DNA of 26,015 nt from a virus. The notes beneath the pieces are model-generated. The model was given only the letters and a program-made list of their open reading frames with translations, was not told the DNA's origin and did no database searches. This document shows, piece after piece, positions 6,156 to 12,695 of this stretch. Position numbers and translations under genes: made by a program. The stretch spans positions 1-26,015 of the IMG/VR virus record IMGVR_UViG_3300043434_000575. One strand, written 5' to 3'. Position 1 is the first letter of the stretch. Each line of letters begins with the position of its first letter.

Positions 6156-6365
6156 CTAATCAACACCACGCCAGTGTTTTTCTGTTACGCACACCGTTAA
6201 TACAGTGAGCTTATCCATGCCCTCCACGGGCCTAGGATAGCGCCAAATACCAAACTTATCTTTGACACAATTTTGTTCCAATACCCCTTTCATAGGCACT
6301 GCGACTTTGTCGACATGTACGCCCGATGGCAATGAAAGAAATATAACAAGGAACCAAGTACTCAC
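6156..6365 (-). CDS. small exported or membrane protein, GTG start
   Basis: 69 residues. Start is GTG, placed about 8 bases after GAGG and overlapping the TGA of the gene before it. Residues 1-15 (MSTWFLVIFLSLPSG) are hydrophobic with a Pro-Ser-Gly turn, which could be a signal peptide or short anchor, though it lacks N-terminal basic residues. Two Cys (in QNCVKDKF and TVCVTEK) could form a disulfide in the periplasm. Neighbours on both sides are also tiny; no family recognised. Confidence 0.75.
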   Translation of the reverse strand: MSTWFLVIFLSLPSGVHVDKVAVPMKGVLEQNCVKDKFGIWRYPRPVEGMDKLTVLTVCVTEKHWRGVD

Positions 6366-6592
6366 AGTGCAAACCTCGACAGAACCACACGGGCCTCTGT
6401 TAGGTCCAAATCCTCTTCGAGGTTTTCTGTAGATTCCATGAATTGGACTTCTAGTTCTGACTGGGCAGTTTTAATAAGTTCCATGGCATAAATGAAATCA
6501 TCATCGGTGCATCGTGCGGCCCAGTTATTCCAATCACGCTGTGTCTTTAGGCTCATTAAAAATTCAAAGTTAGATTTATCCCAGTTGTTCAT
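6362..6592 (-). CDS. conserved phage protein, unknown function
   Basis: 76 residues from MNNWDKSNFEFLM. The Met two codons upstream is too close to AGGAG; this ATG is 7 bases away and overlaps the previous TGA. Helical, with an NNWAARCTDDDFIYAMEL segment and an acidic C-terminal helix (STENLEEDLDLTEARVVL). No metal site or membrane segment. Similar-looking short proteins are frequent in large environmental phages. Function unknown. Confidence 0.8.
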   Translation of the reverse strand: MNNWDKSNFEFLMSLKTQRDWNNWAARCTDDDFIYAMELIKTAQSELEVQFMESTENLEEDLDLTEARVVLSRFAL

Positions 6593-6873
6593 CGCCATGC
6601 TCCTGCGTTATCTATTTCATCTTCAGTAAACTGTCCGCCTGAACGGTCTGGATTGTCACGCCACGATTGTTCAACACCCTTTACTTGACACTCCACCAAG
6701 TCATCCAGGATACGATTGAGTTCGGCGATGTTGATTTTCAGAAACTCTTTTGTGGCAAACACTGCTTCAAGATTAGCACCTGATCGAAGGGTGGTAGACT
6801 CAAATTCTGCCAGCATCTTCTCCTTACCAGCGATTGTGGCTCGCAGGTTATTGGCTACGGTTTGGATGTTCAT
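6589..6873 (-). CDS. conserved phage protein ending DEIDNAGAWR
   Basis: 94 residues from MNIQTVANNLRATI. The frame stays open upstream to 6942, but that part lies in the previous gene; this ATG follows the preceding TGA by one base. Residues 5-60 are two Leu-rich helices (KEKMLAEFES, then AELNRILDDLVECQ), followed by NPDRSGGQFTEDEIDNAGAW. The closing GGQFTxDEIDNAGAW pattern is a conserved tail in many tailed-phage proteins of unknown role. Cytoplasmic. Confidence 0.84.
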   Translation of the reverse strand: MNIQTVANNLRATIAGKEKMLAEFESTTLRSGANLEAVFATKEFLKINIAELNRILDDLVECQVKGVEQSWRDNPDRSGGQFTEDEIDNAGAWR

Positions 6874-6874
6874 A

Positions 6875-7321
6875 TCATGCCACTTTTGCTTCGGACAATG
6901 CCTCTGACAGCAATACGAGTTTCTTATAATATTTGGTATCACTTACATAGGTATTGCCTACGTACCAAACACCATCACGCATGATATAGTACCACTCTGC
7001 ACCACAGCTTTCTACACGATCAAAGAACGCTTCAAATGTACTGTGAGTCTTGAACTCACAGTTAGTTTCCTGACGATCACGACCGTAGAACACACAAACG
7101 TCTTTGACGGGCTTGTCGAAGGTGTGCTCAAGTACCCCGGGAGCACTGAGCCACTGGCCCAACGAGCTTAGGTCGCCAAGTGCTACAAGGTGATTGGCCT
7201 TGGCGCTGTCATAATTTTCTTGCAGGATACGACCGTTATGTTCCAGATATCCATCCCAGTGGCAATAAACACTTTTGCAATTATCACCATGCATAACACC
7301 AATACGACTACGAGTTCCCAT
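6875..7321 (-). CDS. conserved phage protein (MGTRSRIGVMHGD family)
   Basis: 148 residues starting MGTRSRIGVMHGDNCKSV, with AAGGAG 8 bases upstream; an earlier in-frame Met has no ribosome site. The N-terminus and the block VYCHWDGYLEHNGRIL are very conserved across T4-like and other environmental phages, yet no function is known. C-terminal part is aromatic (AEWYYIMRDGVWYVGN). The SRIGV / HWDGY pattern suggests a small enzyme-like fold, but no catalytic site is established. Confidence 0.88.
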   Translation of the reverse strand: MGTRSRIGVMHGDNCKSVYCHWDGYLEHNGRILQENYDSAKANHLVALGDLSSLGQWLSAPGVLEHTFDKPVKDVCVFYGRDRQETNCEFKTHSTFEAFFDRVESCGAEWYYIMRDGVWYVGNTYVSDTKYYKKLVLLSEALSEAKVA

Positions 7322-7331
7322 GTCTTTCTCC

Positions 7332-7529
7332 TTAAACAGTTTCAAGTTTACGATTGGATTCTAACCAAGTATATTCATTGATTAGATCAGCTGGAAAATC
7401 TTCATGATAATAGAAGTAATAACGAGCGGACTTCAAACCCATTTGTTCCTTCATTAACTTAAAACCAGCGTCTAAGATATCATTTTCTGCGACTAAACCC
7501 TGGGGCAATTCTTGTGCTAAACTTTTCAT
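7332..7529 (-). CDS. hypothetical protein
   Basis: 65 residues starting MKSLAQELPQGL, AAGGA 6 bases upstream. Mainly helical N-terminal half and an aromatic core SARYYFYYHEDFPADLINEY. First gene after the promoter at 7556-7584, so it heads the long run to the Smr gene at 5753. No family recognised. Confidence 0.8.
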   Translation of the reverse strand: MKSLAQELPQGLVAENDILDAGFKLMKEQMGLKSARYYFYYHEDFPADLINEYTWLESNRKLETV

Positions 7530-7555
7530 CTGTGTCCTTCGTTTGCTGATAAGTT

Positions 7556-7584
7556 ATTATAGCACAGAATTGAATTTACGTCTA
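7556..7584 (-). promoter_or_regulatory. sigma70-type promoter P6 (TAGACG-17-TATAAT)
   Basis: TAGACG and TATAAT, 17-base spacer, upstream box CCAATAA; heads the run starting at 7529. Confidence 0.88.
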
Positions 7585-7591
7585 TTATTGG

Positions 7592-7849
7592 TTATTTTCG
7601 GTTGAACACGATTCGAGCAGGTGCCATCGTGTATTCTCCGTCAACTTCTTTTGCAAGTTGTTCCATAAACTCTCGAGTGATCGCAACTCCACTGCCAAAT
7701 GCCTTCGTGCCTGCAAATTTGTAAGTCAACACTGCGATAATATTGTCACGCTTTATTGAAGTAATTGGTTTACCATTTGAGCCCAGACTATCACGAGCGA
7801 TAGTTGCGTATTCTTTGGCTACCTTAAAAAACTTTTCATTTACTGTCAT
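7592..7849 (-). CDS. hypothetical protein in single-gene promoter unit
   Basis: 85 residues starting MTVNEKFFKVAKEYATIA, AGGAG 7 bases upstream. Contains a Lys-rich amphipathic helix, a strand block NIIAVLTYKFAGTKAF and ends ARIVFNRK. It has a promoter of its own at 7882-7910 and its TAA is inside the upstream box of the next promoter. The conserved-looking GSGVAITREFMEQL segment may be a helix-turn. Function unknown. Confidence 0.82.
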   Translation of the reverse strand: MTVNEKFFKVAKEYATIARDSLGSNGKPITSIKRDNIIAVLTYKFAGTKAFGSGVAITREFMEQLAKEVDGEYTMAPARIVFNRK

Positions 7850-7881
7850 TTTAAAACTCCTGTTTCGTTTGCTGATAATGT

Positions 7882-7910
7882 ATTATAACATAGACCTGAA
7901 TTTACGTCTA
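7882..7910 (-). promoter_or_regulatory. sigma70-type promoter P7 (TAGACG-17-TATAAT)
   Basis: TAGACG and TATAAT, 17-base spacer, TCAAAAA upstream and ACATTATC downstream. Drives the single gene at 7849. Confidence 0.88.
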
Positions 7911-7917
7911 TTTTTGA

Positions 7918-8091
7918 TTATTTTTGCTTACGTGGGCGACCACGACCACGCTTGGGTTCACCAAGCGTCACAGCTTCTTGATTCAGTTCTGCAAGACGAC
8001 CAGAGTACTGAGCGTTACCTGCTTTATGGATCAGGCCAGTAGCGGTAAAAGTAACAGTGCCGCCGAGGTGGGTAGTAAAAGATTTAGACAT
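7918..8091 (-). CDS. AT-hook-tailed small DNA-binding protein
   Basis: 57 residues starting MSKSFTTHLGG, with AAAGGA 7 bases upstream. The last 12 residues, PKRGRGRPRKQK, are a canonical AT-hook (RGRPRK core), which binds the minor groove of AT-rich DNA. The first 40 residues are beta-rich (GGTVTFTATGLIHKAG), possibly a small strand pair for dimerisation. The gene forms a one-gene unit between the promoters at 8124-8152 and 7882-7910. DNA binding is a motif-based inference; it might regulate the AT-rich phage promoters or coat DNA. Confidence 0.88.
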   Translation of the reverse strand: MSKSFTTHLGGTVTFTATGLIHKAGNAQYSGRLAELNQEAVTLGEPKRGRGRPRKQK

Positions 8092-8123
8092 TTGAGTTCC
8101 TTTGTTTCGTTTGCTGATAACGT

Positions 8124-8152
8124 ATTATAACACAGAATTGAATTAACGCCTA
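8124..8152 (-). promoter_or_regulatory. sigma70-type promoter P8 (TAGGCG-17-TATAAT)
   Basis: TAGGCG and TATAAT, 17-base spacer, CCATAAA upstream and ACGTTATC downstream. Drives the AT-hook gene. Confidence 0.88.
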
Positions 8153-8175
8153 TTTATGGCGATTATTGACGCCAA

Positions 8176-8568
8176 TTAAGCTCTGCGACACTTAAATACA
8201 TCTCCAACTGGTGTCCCAAACGTCATGCTATAAAAGACTTGCGTTTTTGTCTCATCTTTCAAAGTGACGTCATAGATAAATTCCAGCCCGTTACTAGTTC
8301 TGCCGACAAATTTGGCTTTTTTCACATGAGTAGAGTAATCGTTGTTTTTTACTCTAAAGTCATTTGAGATTTCGCCAGGAGTCATAGTTTCCAAGCTACG
8401 TCGCTGAAACCAGGTATAGCCATATTGATCTGGTTTCTGTCTTTCTTTATACAGTGCGACTCGAGCATCGCGCCACTGATTTTGTTCTTCTTCAGTTAAA
8501 TCATAGAATCCCGAAGCGTTCAAGGACTCTGGTGACTCATACGTTGACATAATCTTAGTTAATCTCAT
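8176..8568 (-). CDS. hypothetical protein
   Basis: 130 residues. Starting Met at 8568 (MRLTKIMSTYES) has AGGGA about 13 bases upstream, somewhat far; a second Met six codons on is the alternative. Acidic N-terminal part (YDLTEEEQNQWRDARVAL), then a beta-rich C-terminal domain (GLEFIYDVTLKDETKTQVFYS) ending in KCRRA. Own promoter at 8605-8633. No recognised family. Confidence 0.8.
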   Translation of the reverse strand: MRLTKIMSTYESPESLNASGFYDLTEEEQNQWRDARVALYKERQKPDQYGYTWFQRRSLETMTPGEISNDFRVKNNDYSTHVKKAKFVGRTSNGLEFIYDVTLKDETKTQVFYSMTFGTPVGDVFKCRRA

Positions 8569-8604
8569 AACGTATACTATTCCCTGTTTTGTTTCTAAGT
8601 ATTA

Positions 8605-8633
8605 ATTATAACACCAAAACCAATTTTAGTCAA
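8605..8633 (-). promoter_or_regulatory. sigma70-type promoter P9 (TTGACT-17-TATAAT)
   Basis: TTGACT and TATAAT, 17-base spacer; drives the gene at 8568. The upstream gene ends at 8634, next to the -35. Confidence 0.87.
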
Positions 8634-8900
8634 TTAAACACGATAAGAGTTATAGCCGCGGATCTTGCTCTGCTTGTTAGTGTGGCTTTCGGAGAATTTG
8701 ATCTCATAGCCCTGTGCTTTCAGAGCACCGATGAGCGTACCCAGATCACAGTCTTCTTCCAGGAAAGCATTGGCGCCATTTTGGTAACTGTAGGCAGTGA
8801 TCTTGTCGGCGATTCCCAGTTTAACCAAGCGGGCTTTAGGGAAACGTGCCCAAGCATGACCTGGATCGGCGAATACTTTGATTTTGATTTCTTTAGTCAT
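8634..8900 (-). CDS. conserved phage protein (FADPGHAWARFP family)
   Basis: 88 residues from MTKEIKIKVFADPGHAWAR; TGGAG is 6 bases before this ATG, which overlaps the preceding TAA by one base. The pattern FADPGHAWARFPKARL then ITAYSYQNGxxAFLEEDCDL is highly conserved among environmental tailed phages; no role is known. Alternating strands and helices suggest a compact alpha/beta fold, with an invariant-looking H (GHAW) and D/E (EEDCD) that could be a catalytic pair. Confidence 0.88.
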   Translation of the reverse strand: MTKEIKIKVFADPGHAWARFPKARLVKLGIADKITAYSYQNGANAFLEEDCDLGTLIGALKAQGYEIKFSESHTNKQSKIRGYNSYRV

Positions 8901-9181
8901 TACATGCTCCAATAAGTTTCGCTGGCAGGATTGCAAGCCCAGGGAGTATCACGATCGATTTCTACATTTTTACCCGTCATCAAACTCTTAACAGTGATCT
9001 TAGTAGGATGACATTCAAAACGCCAGCCCTTGGTAGCGGGATATAGATCGTAGAGTTCGTTGCATTCGCGGCGCATGGTTTCTGCATCACGGTTAGCCCA
9101 TACTGTGGTACTAAACAGACGCTCGCCTGTCTTGCAACGACGATCTGCTTTGTAGATATACATTGTATAATCTTGCTTCAT
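8900..9181 (-). CDS. conserved phage protein (YIYKADRRCKTGERL family)
   Basis: 93 residues. AAAGGGG is 7 bases upstream of ATG. The N-terminal block YIYKADRRCKTGERL and the end WACNPASETYWSM are hallmarks of a small protein family often found next to the FADPGHAWARFP gene in environmental phages; both stand together here with TAATG coupling, so they likely act together. Function unknown. Promoter at 9213-9241. Confidence 0.88.
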   Translation of the reverse strand: MKQDYTMYIYKADRRCKTGERLFSTTVWANRDAETMRRECNELYDLYPATKGWRFECHPTKITVKSLMTGKNVEIDRDTPWACNPASETYWSM

Positions 9182-9212
9182 TTCGTAACCCCTTTTTGTT
9201 AACCGATAATGT

Positions 9213-9241
9213 ATTATAGCACAGGCACCAATTTATGTCTA
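9213..9241 (-). promoter_or_regulatory. sigma70-type promoter P10 (TAGACA-17-TATAAT)
   Basis: TAGACA and TATAAT, 17-base spacer, CCAAAAA upstream and ACATTATC downstream; nearly identical to P11 over about 50 bases. Drives 9181 and 8900. Confidence 0.9.
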
Positions 9242-9252
9242 TTTTTGGCTAT

Positions 9253-9741
9253 TTATGAACCAGTCTGCATGATCAGCACACTCGAGTCTGCCTTGCTGGG
9301 TGCAAACTGCTCGATAAACACATGATGATTGTCACCACTGTCGCGAATTGCGGCGTTACCCGCAACATAAAGGGCGGCCCAGGTAGCACCAACGATGTCT
9401 TTGGTAACAGGCTTACCCCAGTGGTCTTTATAGTGTACTTTGGTTGCACCGTGGAAAGGATGACGATCGTTAAGATTGGCGACTTCGAAGATGCTCCAGA
9501 CGGCACTCAGACCCAGCTGTTCCTGAACAGCGGTATAGTGATCTGATTTGGATTCGAATGCCAGGGAGTCTTGCTTGTAGACATTTTCCAGGCCTTTACT
9601 AAGGTCATCACGAGCCTTGGTCAACTTATTGTACAAATCAGGATTGAGAACACCGTCCAGACGATCGCAGACACTGCGAAGATCGCAGAGTGCGTTATGT
9701 ACAGTTTTGAAATCCTCAGCTGAAAAAGTAAAATTGCTCAT
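9253..9741 (-). CDS. hypothetical phage protein
   Basis: 162 residues starting MSNFTFSAEDFKTVHNAL, AAGGAG 6 bases upstream. Residues 1-60 are helical; the rest includes KVHYKDHWGKPVTKDI, ATWAALYVAGNAAIRDSGD and a His-rich turn DNHHVF. Several His/Asp (H94, H97-like YKDHW, DNHH) might bind metal but no known signature is met. Single-gene unit between near-identical promoters at 9768-9796 and 9213-9241. Confidence 0.83.
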   Translation of the reverse strand: MSNFTFSAEDFKTVHNALCDLRSVCDRLDGVLNPDLYNKLTKARDDLSKGLENVYKQDSLAFESKSDHYTAVQEQLGLSAVWSIFEVANLNDRHPFHGATKVHYKDHWGKPVTKDIVGATWAALYVAGNAAIRDSGDNHHVFIEQFAPSKADSSVLIMQTGS

Positions 9742-9767
9742 GTCTGCTCCTTGTTAACCGATAATGT

Positions 9768-9796
9768 ATTATAACACAGGCACCAATTTATGCCTA
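9768..9796 (-). promoter_or_regulatory. sigma70-type promoter P11 (TAGGCA-17-TATAAT)
   Basis: TAGGCA and TATAAT, 17-base spacer, CCAATAA upstream; spacer bases the same as in P10. Drives the gene at 9741. Confidence 0.9.
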
Positions 9797-9806
9797 TTAT
9801 TGGCTA

Positions 9807-10085
9807 TTATTCTTCCACAGCGACCATGCTGGCGGGCACTCGCCAGTTAGTCATACCCACACGAATCACCAGATTCTTGATCTTGATTGCAGTGACTTCG
9901 CCAACTTCCTTGCGCCCTGTTCGTGAGTTAACGAAGCTCACCTTAGTACCGATTGTGACGCTACGACGTGTCTCTTTGGCCAGCTGATTGCGGGCAAATT
10001 GCACTGCCTGAACAATGCTGTTCAGTTGATCATTGGTAAAATTACCAAACATAATACTTGAGTTTACTTCTTGAATCGTAGCCAT
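9807..10085 (-). CDS. phage protein with SH3/KOW-like C-terminal domain
   Basis: 92 residues starting MATIQEVNSSIMFGNFTN, AAGGAG 7 bases upstream. Residues 14-40 form a helix (NDQLNSIVQAVQFARNQL); residues 45-90 alternate strands with GTKVSFVNSRTGRKEVGEV and TNWRVPASMV, the layout of a small SH3/KOW barrel. Proteins with this build (helix plus barrel closed by WRVPA) are common in T4-like environmental phages. Nucleic-acid or protein binding is plausible; function unknown. Confidence 0.87.
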   Translation of the reverse strand: MATIQEVNSSIMFGNFTNDQLNSIVQAVQFARNQLAKETRRSVTIGTKVSFVNSRTGRKEVGEVTAIKIKNLVIRVGMTNWRVPASMVAVEE

Positions 10086-10112
10086 TTTGTGCTCCTTGTT
10101 AACTGATAATGT

Positions 10113-10141
10113 ATTATAACACCAAAATGAATTTACGTCAA
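10113..10141 (-). promoter_or_regulatory. sigma70-type promoter P12 (TTGACG-17-TATAAT)
   Basis: TTGACG and TATAAT, 17-base spacer, CCATAAA upstream and ACATTATC downstream. Drives the gene at 10085. Confidence 0.9.
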
Positions 10142-10152
10142 TTTATGGTATT

Positions 10153-10365
10153 TTAGTGTTCGCTGTCACCGATGATCTCAAATAAGGTAGCATATTCTAC
10201 TTCGGGTTCCATGTGAAAGCCTGCGCCCCATACTACCCATACTCTGCGCTTAAATGCACGTTCCCAAAATATCTTTTTACCTGTAATAGTTGTTCGTGGC
10301 CATAGTACAAAAAACTCTGTCCAGGGATAGCAACCTGCACCGTCTGTGATTATTGTATATTCCAT
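10153..10365 (-). CDS. hypothetical Trp-rich protein
   Basis: 70 residues starting MEYTIITDGAGCYPW; the ATG overlaps the preceding TAA (TAATG). Unusually aromatic, with seven Trp (WTEFFVLWPR, RRVWVVWGAG). Alternating hydrophobic pattern suggests a beta sheet rather than a membrane helix. Last gene of the 11-gene operon from the promoter at 13580-13608. No family recognised. Confidence 0.77.
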   Translation of the reverse strand: MEYTIITDGAGCYPWTEFFVLWPRTTITGKKIFWERAFKRRVWVVWGAGFHMEPEVEYATLFEIIGDSEH

Positions 10366-10577
10366 TAGGTTCCATATTTTAATGCAAACATCAAACTTAA
10401 TTCTTCGGTGTAGAAAGTAAAGATTGTTGAACTGGGGATGTCACCTACCATAGGATCCCAGGTAGTTTTATAATAAGCAAAATCAAAGTCGGCGCCCTGA
10501 ACATATCCGGCCGACCTTATGTCATTGAGTATGCTAAGAATCGTATCCAGTGGTTTATGTAATCTAACTTCTGTCAC
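10365..10577 (-). CDS. hypothetical protein, GTG start
   Basis: 70 residues. GTG start overlaps the TGA of the D,D-peptidase gene (GTGA), so translation is likely coupled. N-terminal helix RLHKPLDTILSILNDIRSAGY followed by strands with STIFTFYTEELSLMFALKYG. No signal peptide. Function unknown; a link with the peptidase is suggested only by coupling. Confidence 0.75.
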   Translation of the reverse strand: MTEVRLHKPLDTILSILNDIRSAGYVQGADFDFAYYKTTWDPMVGDIPSSTIFTFYTEELSLMFALKYGT

Positions 10578-11362
10578 ATTCTGGCAACTAAGCTGTTTAC
10601 TGTCATTGTTCTTGTTCTTACATCACGCTGTCCCAGTATAACCACTGCAACGATGTCGGAACCTCTGCGCATCAACATAGCAACACAGCGACCTGCGGCG
10701 CTGGTAAAACCTGTCTTACTCATTACAATTGAATCATATACCCAGAGTGCAGGGTTAGTATTCTTTAAGAAAACTGTAATAGTTTTTTTACCTCTTTGAT
10801 ATTTTACCTGATCTTCTCGGTCACTGGCCACTGATAAAATCAAAGGATAATTTTGTAAGTAAACTAAGAATTTACTGAGGTCTCTAACCGTGCTTTTATT
10901 ATCCGCTAATAGTCCTGTGGCATCTACGATATTAGTGGCTGTCAATTCTGCATGTTCAATGGTCTTTGCAACGTCTTCTAAAAAACCTAGATGTCCTCCA
11001 GGATGTGCCAGTGCCAGGCTTTCTGCGGCAAGATTATCACTGCTGATCAACATTGCTTTGAACAAATCCAAGCGTGGGAGGTAACTACCTCTAAGAAATC
11101 TACCACCACTGCGACCCTGTACTTTTATTAACTCATGCATATCAACACCACTGCGCATCACTGTGGCGGCAGTGAATAATTTAGTTATACTGGCAATACT
11201 TTTAACTTCTGAAATATTTTCTTCTAAATTAAATTCCTTGGCGTTGATGTCAAATACGCCATATGCACTGGTTGGTACGGTCTTGGTAGTATTAGGTGGT
11301 TTAGCACAGACCATTGCTGGCGCCAATAATAATGTTAATAATATATATTTTAGCTTGCCCAT
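10574..11362 (-). CDS. secreted penicillin-binding-protein-type D,D-peptidase (PBP7-like)
   Basis: 262 residues with an N-terminal signal peptide (MGKLKYILLTLLLAPAMVCA, likely cleaved after A20) and the three serine-peptidase motifs of low-molecular-weight PBPs: S58-x-x-K61 (SITK in IASITKLFTA), S108-x-N110 (SDN) and K216-T-G218. The spacing fits family S11 (D-alanyl-D-alanine carboxypeptidase / endopeptidase, PBP7/PbpG branch), and the enzyme ends soon after KTG with no membrane-binding tail. It would act on peptidoglycan stem peptides in the periplasm. In phage context it may loosen or protect the wall during infection or help lysis. The start has only a weak GAG upstream and overlaps the previous gene by 13 bases. 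Confidence 0.94.
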   Translation of the reverse strand: MGKLKYILLTLLLAPAMVCAKPPNTTKTVPTSAYGVFDINAKEFNLEENISEVKSIASITKLFTAATVMRSGVDMHELIKVQGRSGGRFLRGSYLPRLDLFKAMLISSDNLAAESLALAHPGGHLGFLEDVAKTIEHAELTATNIVDATGLLADNKSTVRDLSKFLVYLQNYPLILSVASDREDQVKYQRGKKTITVFLKNTNPALWVYDSIVMSKTGFTSAAGRCVAMLMRRGSDIVAVVILGQRDVRTRTMTVNSLVARM

Positions 11363-11520
11363 GTTAACTCAAAAATAAATTCCTGTTGTCTATTATTTAA
11401 CTTAAAATCGTAAGTGCCAGAAAATGGACTGTGATTTCTAACTTCTACTGTATATTCCCAGCCCTTGTCTTTGAGCCAGGCTGCCGCTTTTAGTGCTTTA
11501 CTAGGTCCCTGAATTACCAT
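11350..11520 (-). CDS. 56-residue hypothetical protein
   Basis: ATG to TAA, starting MVIQGPSKALKAAAWLKDKG. N-terminal Lys/Ala amphipathic helix followed by strands (WEYTVEVRNHSPFSGTYDF, then QQEFIFELTW), suggesting a small helix-plus-sheet domain. It begins directly after the stop of the previous gene and runs 13 bases into the D,D-peptidase gene. No clear ribosome site (GGAGT is 10 bases upstream). Family unknown. Confidence 0.78.
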   Translation of the reverse strand: MVIQGPSKALKAAAWLKDKGWEYTVEVRNHSPFSGTYDFKLNNRQQEFIFELTWAS

Positions 11521-11844
11521 TTATACTCCGAATACCAGTGTATAATGTGCCGCTTGTTCTTTGTCTGCGAACATAATTTTTGTGCGGAAATTATCACGCA
11601 TCCAGGTCCAACGCAAATTTATGTCGTCGGCGCTGATGCCATGCTGTATGGCATATTCTAAATCTGGCAGTGGTCTACTCACGCCATACTGCGACTCACA
11701 CCAACGCAATACTTTATAAAATTCTTCTACTCGCTGTGTATGTGATAACTTATAATTTCTATCAAAGTCTATGTGATACTTCATGATATTATGACCGGTC
11801 ATTCTTCGATCCATTAATTTTACCTTGGATGCAGATATTTTCAT
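11521..11844 (-). CDS. hypothetical protein
   Basis: 107 residues from MKISASKVKLMDRRMTG. The frame is open 20 codons further upstream inside the previous gene; this ATG overlaps the preceding TGA (ATGA) and is preferred. Basic N-terminal half with many His/Tyr/Arg (NIMKYHIDFDRNYKLSHTQR), then helical with YKVLRWCESQYG and an RTKIMFADKEQAAHYTLVF strand at the end. No signature found. Confidence 0.78.
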   Translation of the reverse strand: MKISASKVKLMDRRMTGHNIMKYHIDFDRNYKLSHTQRVEEFYKVLRWCESQYGVSRPLPDLEYAIQHGISADDINLRWTWMRDNFRTKIMFADKEQAAHYTLVFGV

Positions 11845-12050
11845 GTCTTCAATCCCAAAATGAATAAAGAATTTCTTGCGCTGTCTTCGGTCTTGAATTT
11901 CCATATATTGTAAGCTACTCTCCCTGCATCTGTACTGTTCATATAATCGATAATTTCGTCAATTCTTGCATGATCGAACTCGCCGAAGAACTCGTCGAAT
12001 TCAACCATAACCGCTGTAGTTTTATAATGCTCAATCTTTTTTATTTTCAT
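11841..12050 (-). CDS. hypothetical phage protein
   Basis: 69 residues starting MKIKKIEHYKTTAVMVEFD, overlapping the preceding gene by 20 bases. Strand-rich start (TTAVMVEFDEFFGEFDHA), helix IDEIIDYMNSTDAG, then IWKFKTEDSARNSLFILG. The pattern of a basic start and a KFKTEDSAR block occurs in other phages, with no known role. Confidence 0.77.
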   Translation of the reverse strand: MKIKKIEHYKTTAVMVEFDEFFGEFDHARIDEIIDYMNSTDAGRVAYNIWKFKTEDSARNSLFILGLKT

Positions 12051-12495
12051 CGTAGGCTAACTTTGCCACAAACATAAAATGATCGTAGGCTTGTTTAACT
12101 GCTTCGTGTTTAAGTAATTTATCTGCTTCCGCTTGCATGGCATTGACGCCTTCTTCAGATAAATCACGAACACTGGGGAAAGTCAAGCTGAAGAATTCAT
12201 CACCAAAGGCTGCTTTCATTTCTTCCCAGGCAGTACGTTGGCGTTCTGTAATAGGATGCTCTTTGGGCTTTGCTTCGCTAGCCTTGTACATAGCCGTGCA
12301 GACTGCATCTTCGGCATAACGGCCTGCGGCGATCATTGGCGCAAAAGCAGGATCAATGTTGTAGCGAGTAGACTGACCGCCAGGATAACACATAACGATA
12401 TGAGTACCCTTTGGAAAACTACTCATAAGATCTTGGTCATATTCGGCGACAGGAACATACTTTCGCCCTTGTTTAATATAATAAATCTTTTTCAT
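12031..12495 (-). CDS. conserved phage protein (MKKIYYIKQGRKYVPVAEYD family)
   Basis: 154 residues. The first 60 residues (IYYIKQGRKYVPVAEYDQD, then FPKGTHIVMCYPGGQSTRY and IDPAFAPMIAAGR) are strongly conserved in environmental phages; the rest is helical (ITERQRTAWEEMKAAF, LLKHEAVKQAYDHFM). No catalytic motif is obvious. Overlaps the neighbouring gene at both ends (4 bases at its start). Function unknown. Confidence 0.88.
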   Translation of the reverse strand: MKKIYYIKQGRKYVPVAEYDQDLMSSFPKGTHIVMCYPGGQSTRYNIDPAFAPMIAAGRYAEDAVCTAMYKASEAKPKEHPITERQRTAWEEMKAAFGDEFFSLTFPSVRDLSEEGVNAMQAEADKLLKHEAVKQAYDHFMFVAKLAYDENKKD

Positions 12496-12695
12496 AGTTC
12501 ACCGCCGTAATATGGAATTAGCAATTCCAGTGCATTAATTAATTGAATATTTTTGCCTAGATCTTCGGGATGCATCCACTGACCTTTTTCCAAGTGTTGT
12601 TTAGTTTCTTTTTTTAAGTATTTGTACTGATCCTGTAGTGAAGCCAGTGTGATACTGTCTGCAACTTCAAAAGGTATTTTTACGCCCTTGCTCAT
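12492..12695 (-). CDS. conserved small phage protein (MSKGVKIPFEVADSITLA family)
   Basis: 67 residues: KIPFEVADSITLASLQDQY then a Lys-rich helix and MHPEDLGKNIQLINALELL. This all-helical small protein recurs in many environmental phages. TAATG junction with the gene before it and ATGA with the one after, consistent with strict co-translation. No known function. Confidence 0.87.
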   Translation of the reverse strand: MSKGVKIPFEVADSITLASLQDQYKYLKKETKQHLEKGQWMHPEDLGKNIQLINALELLIPYYGGEL

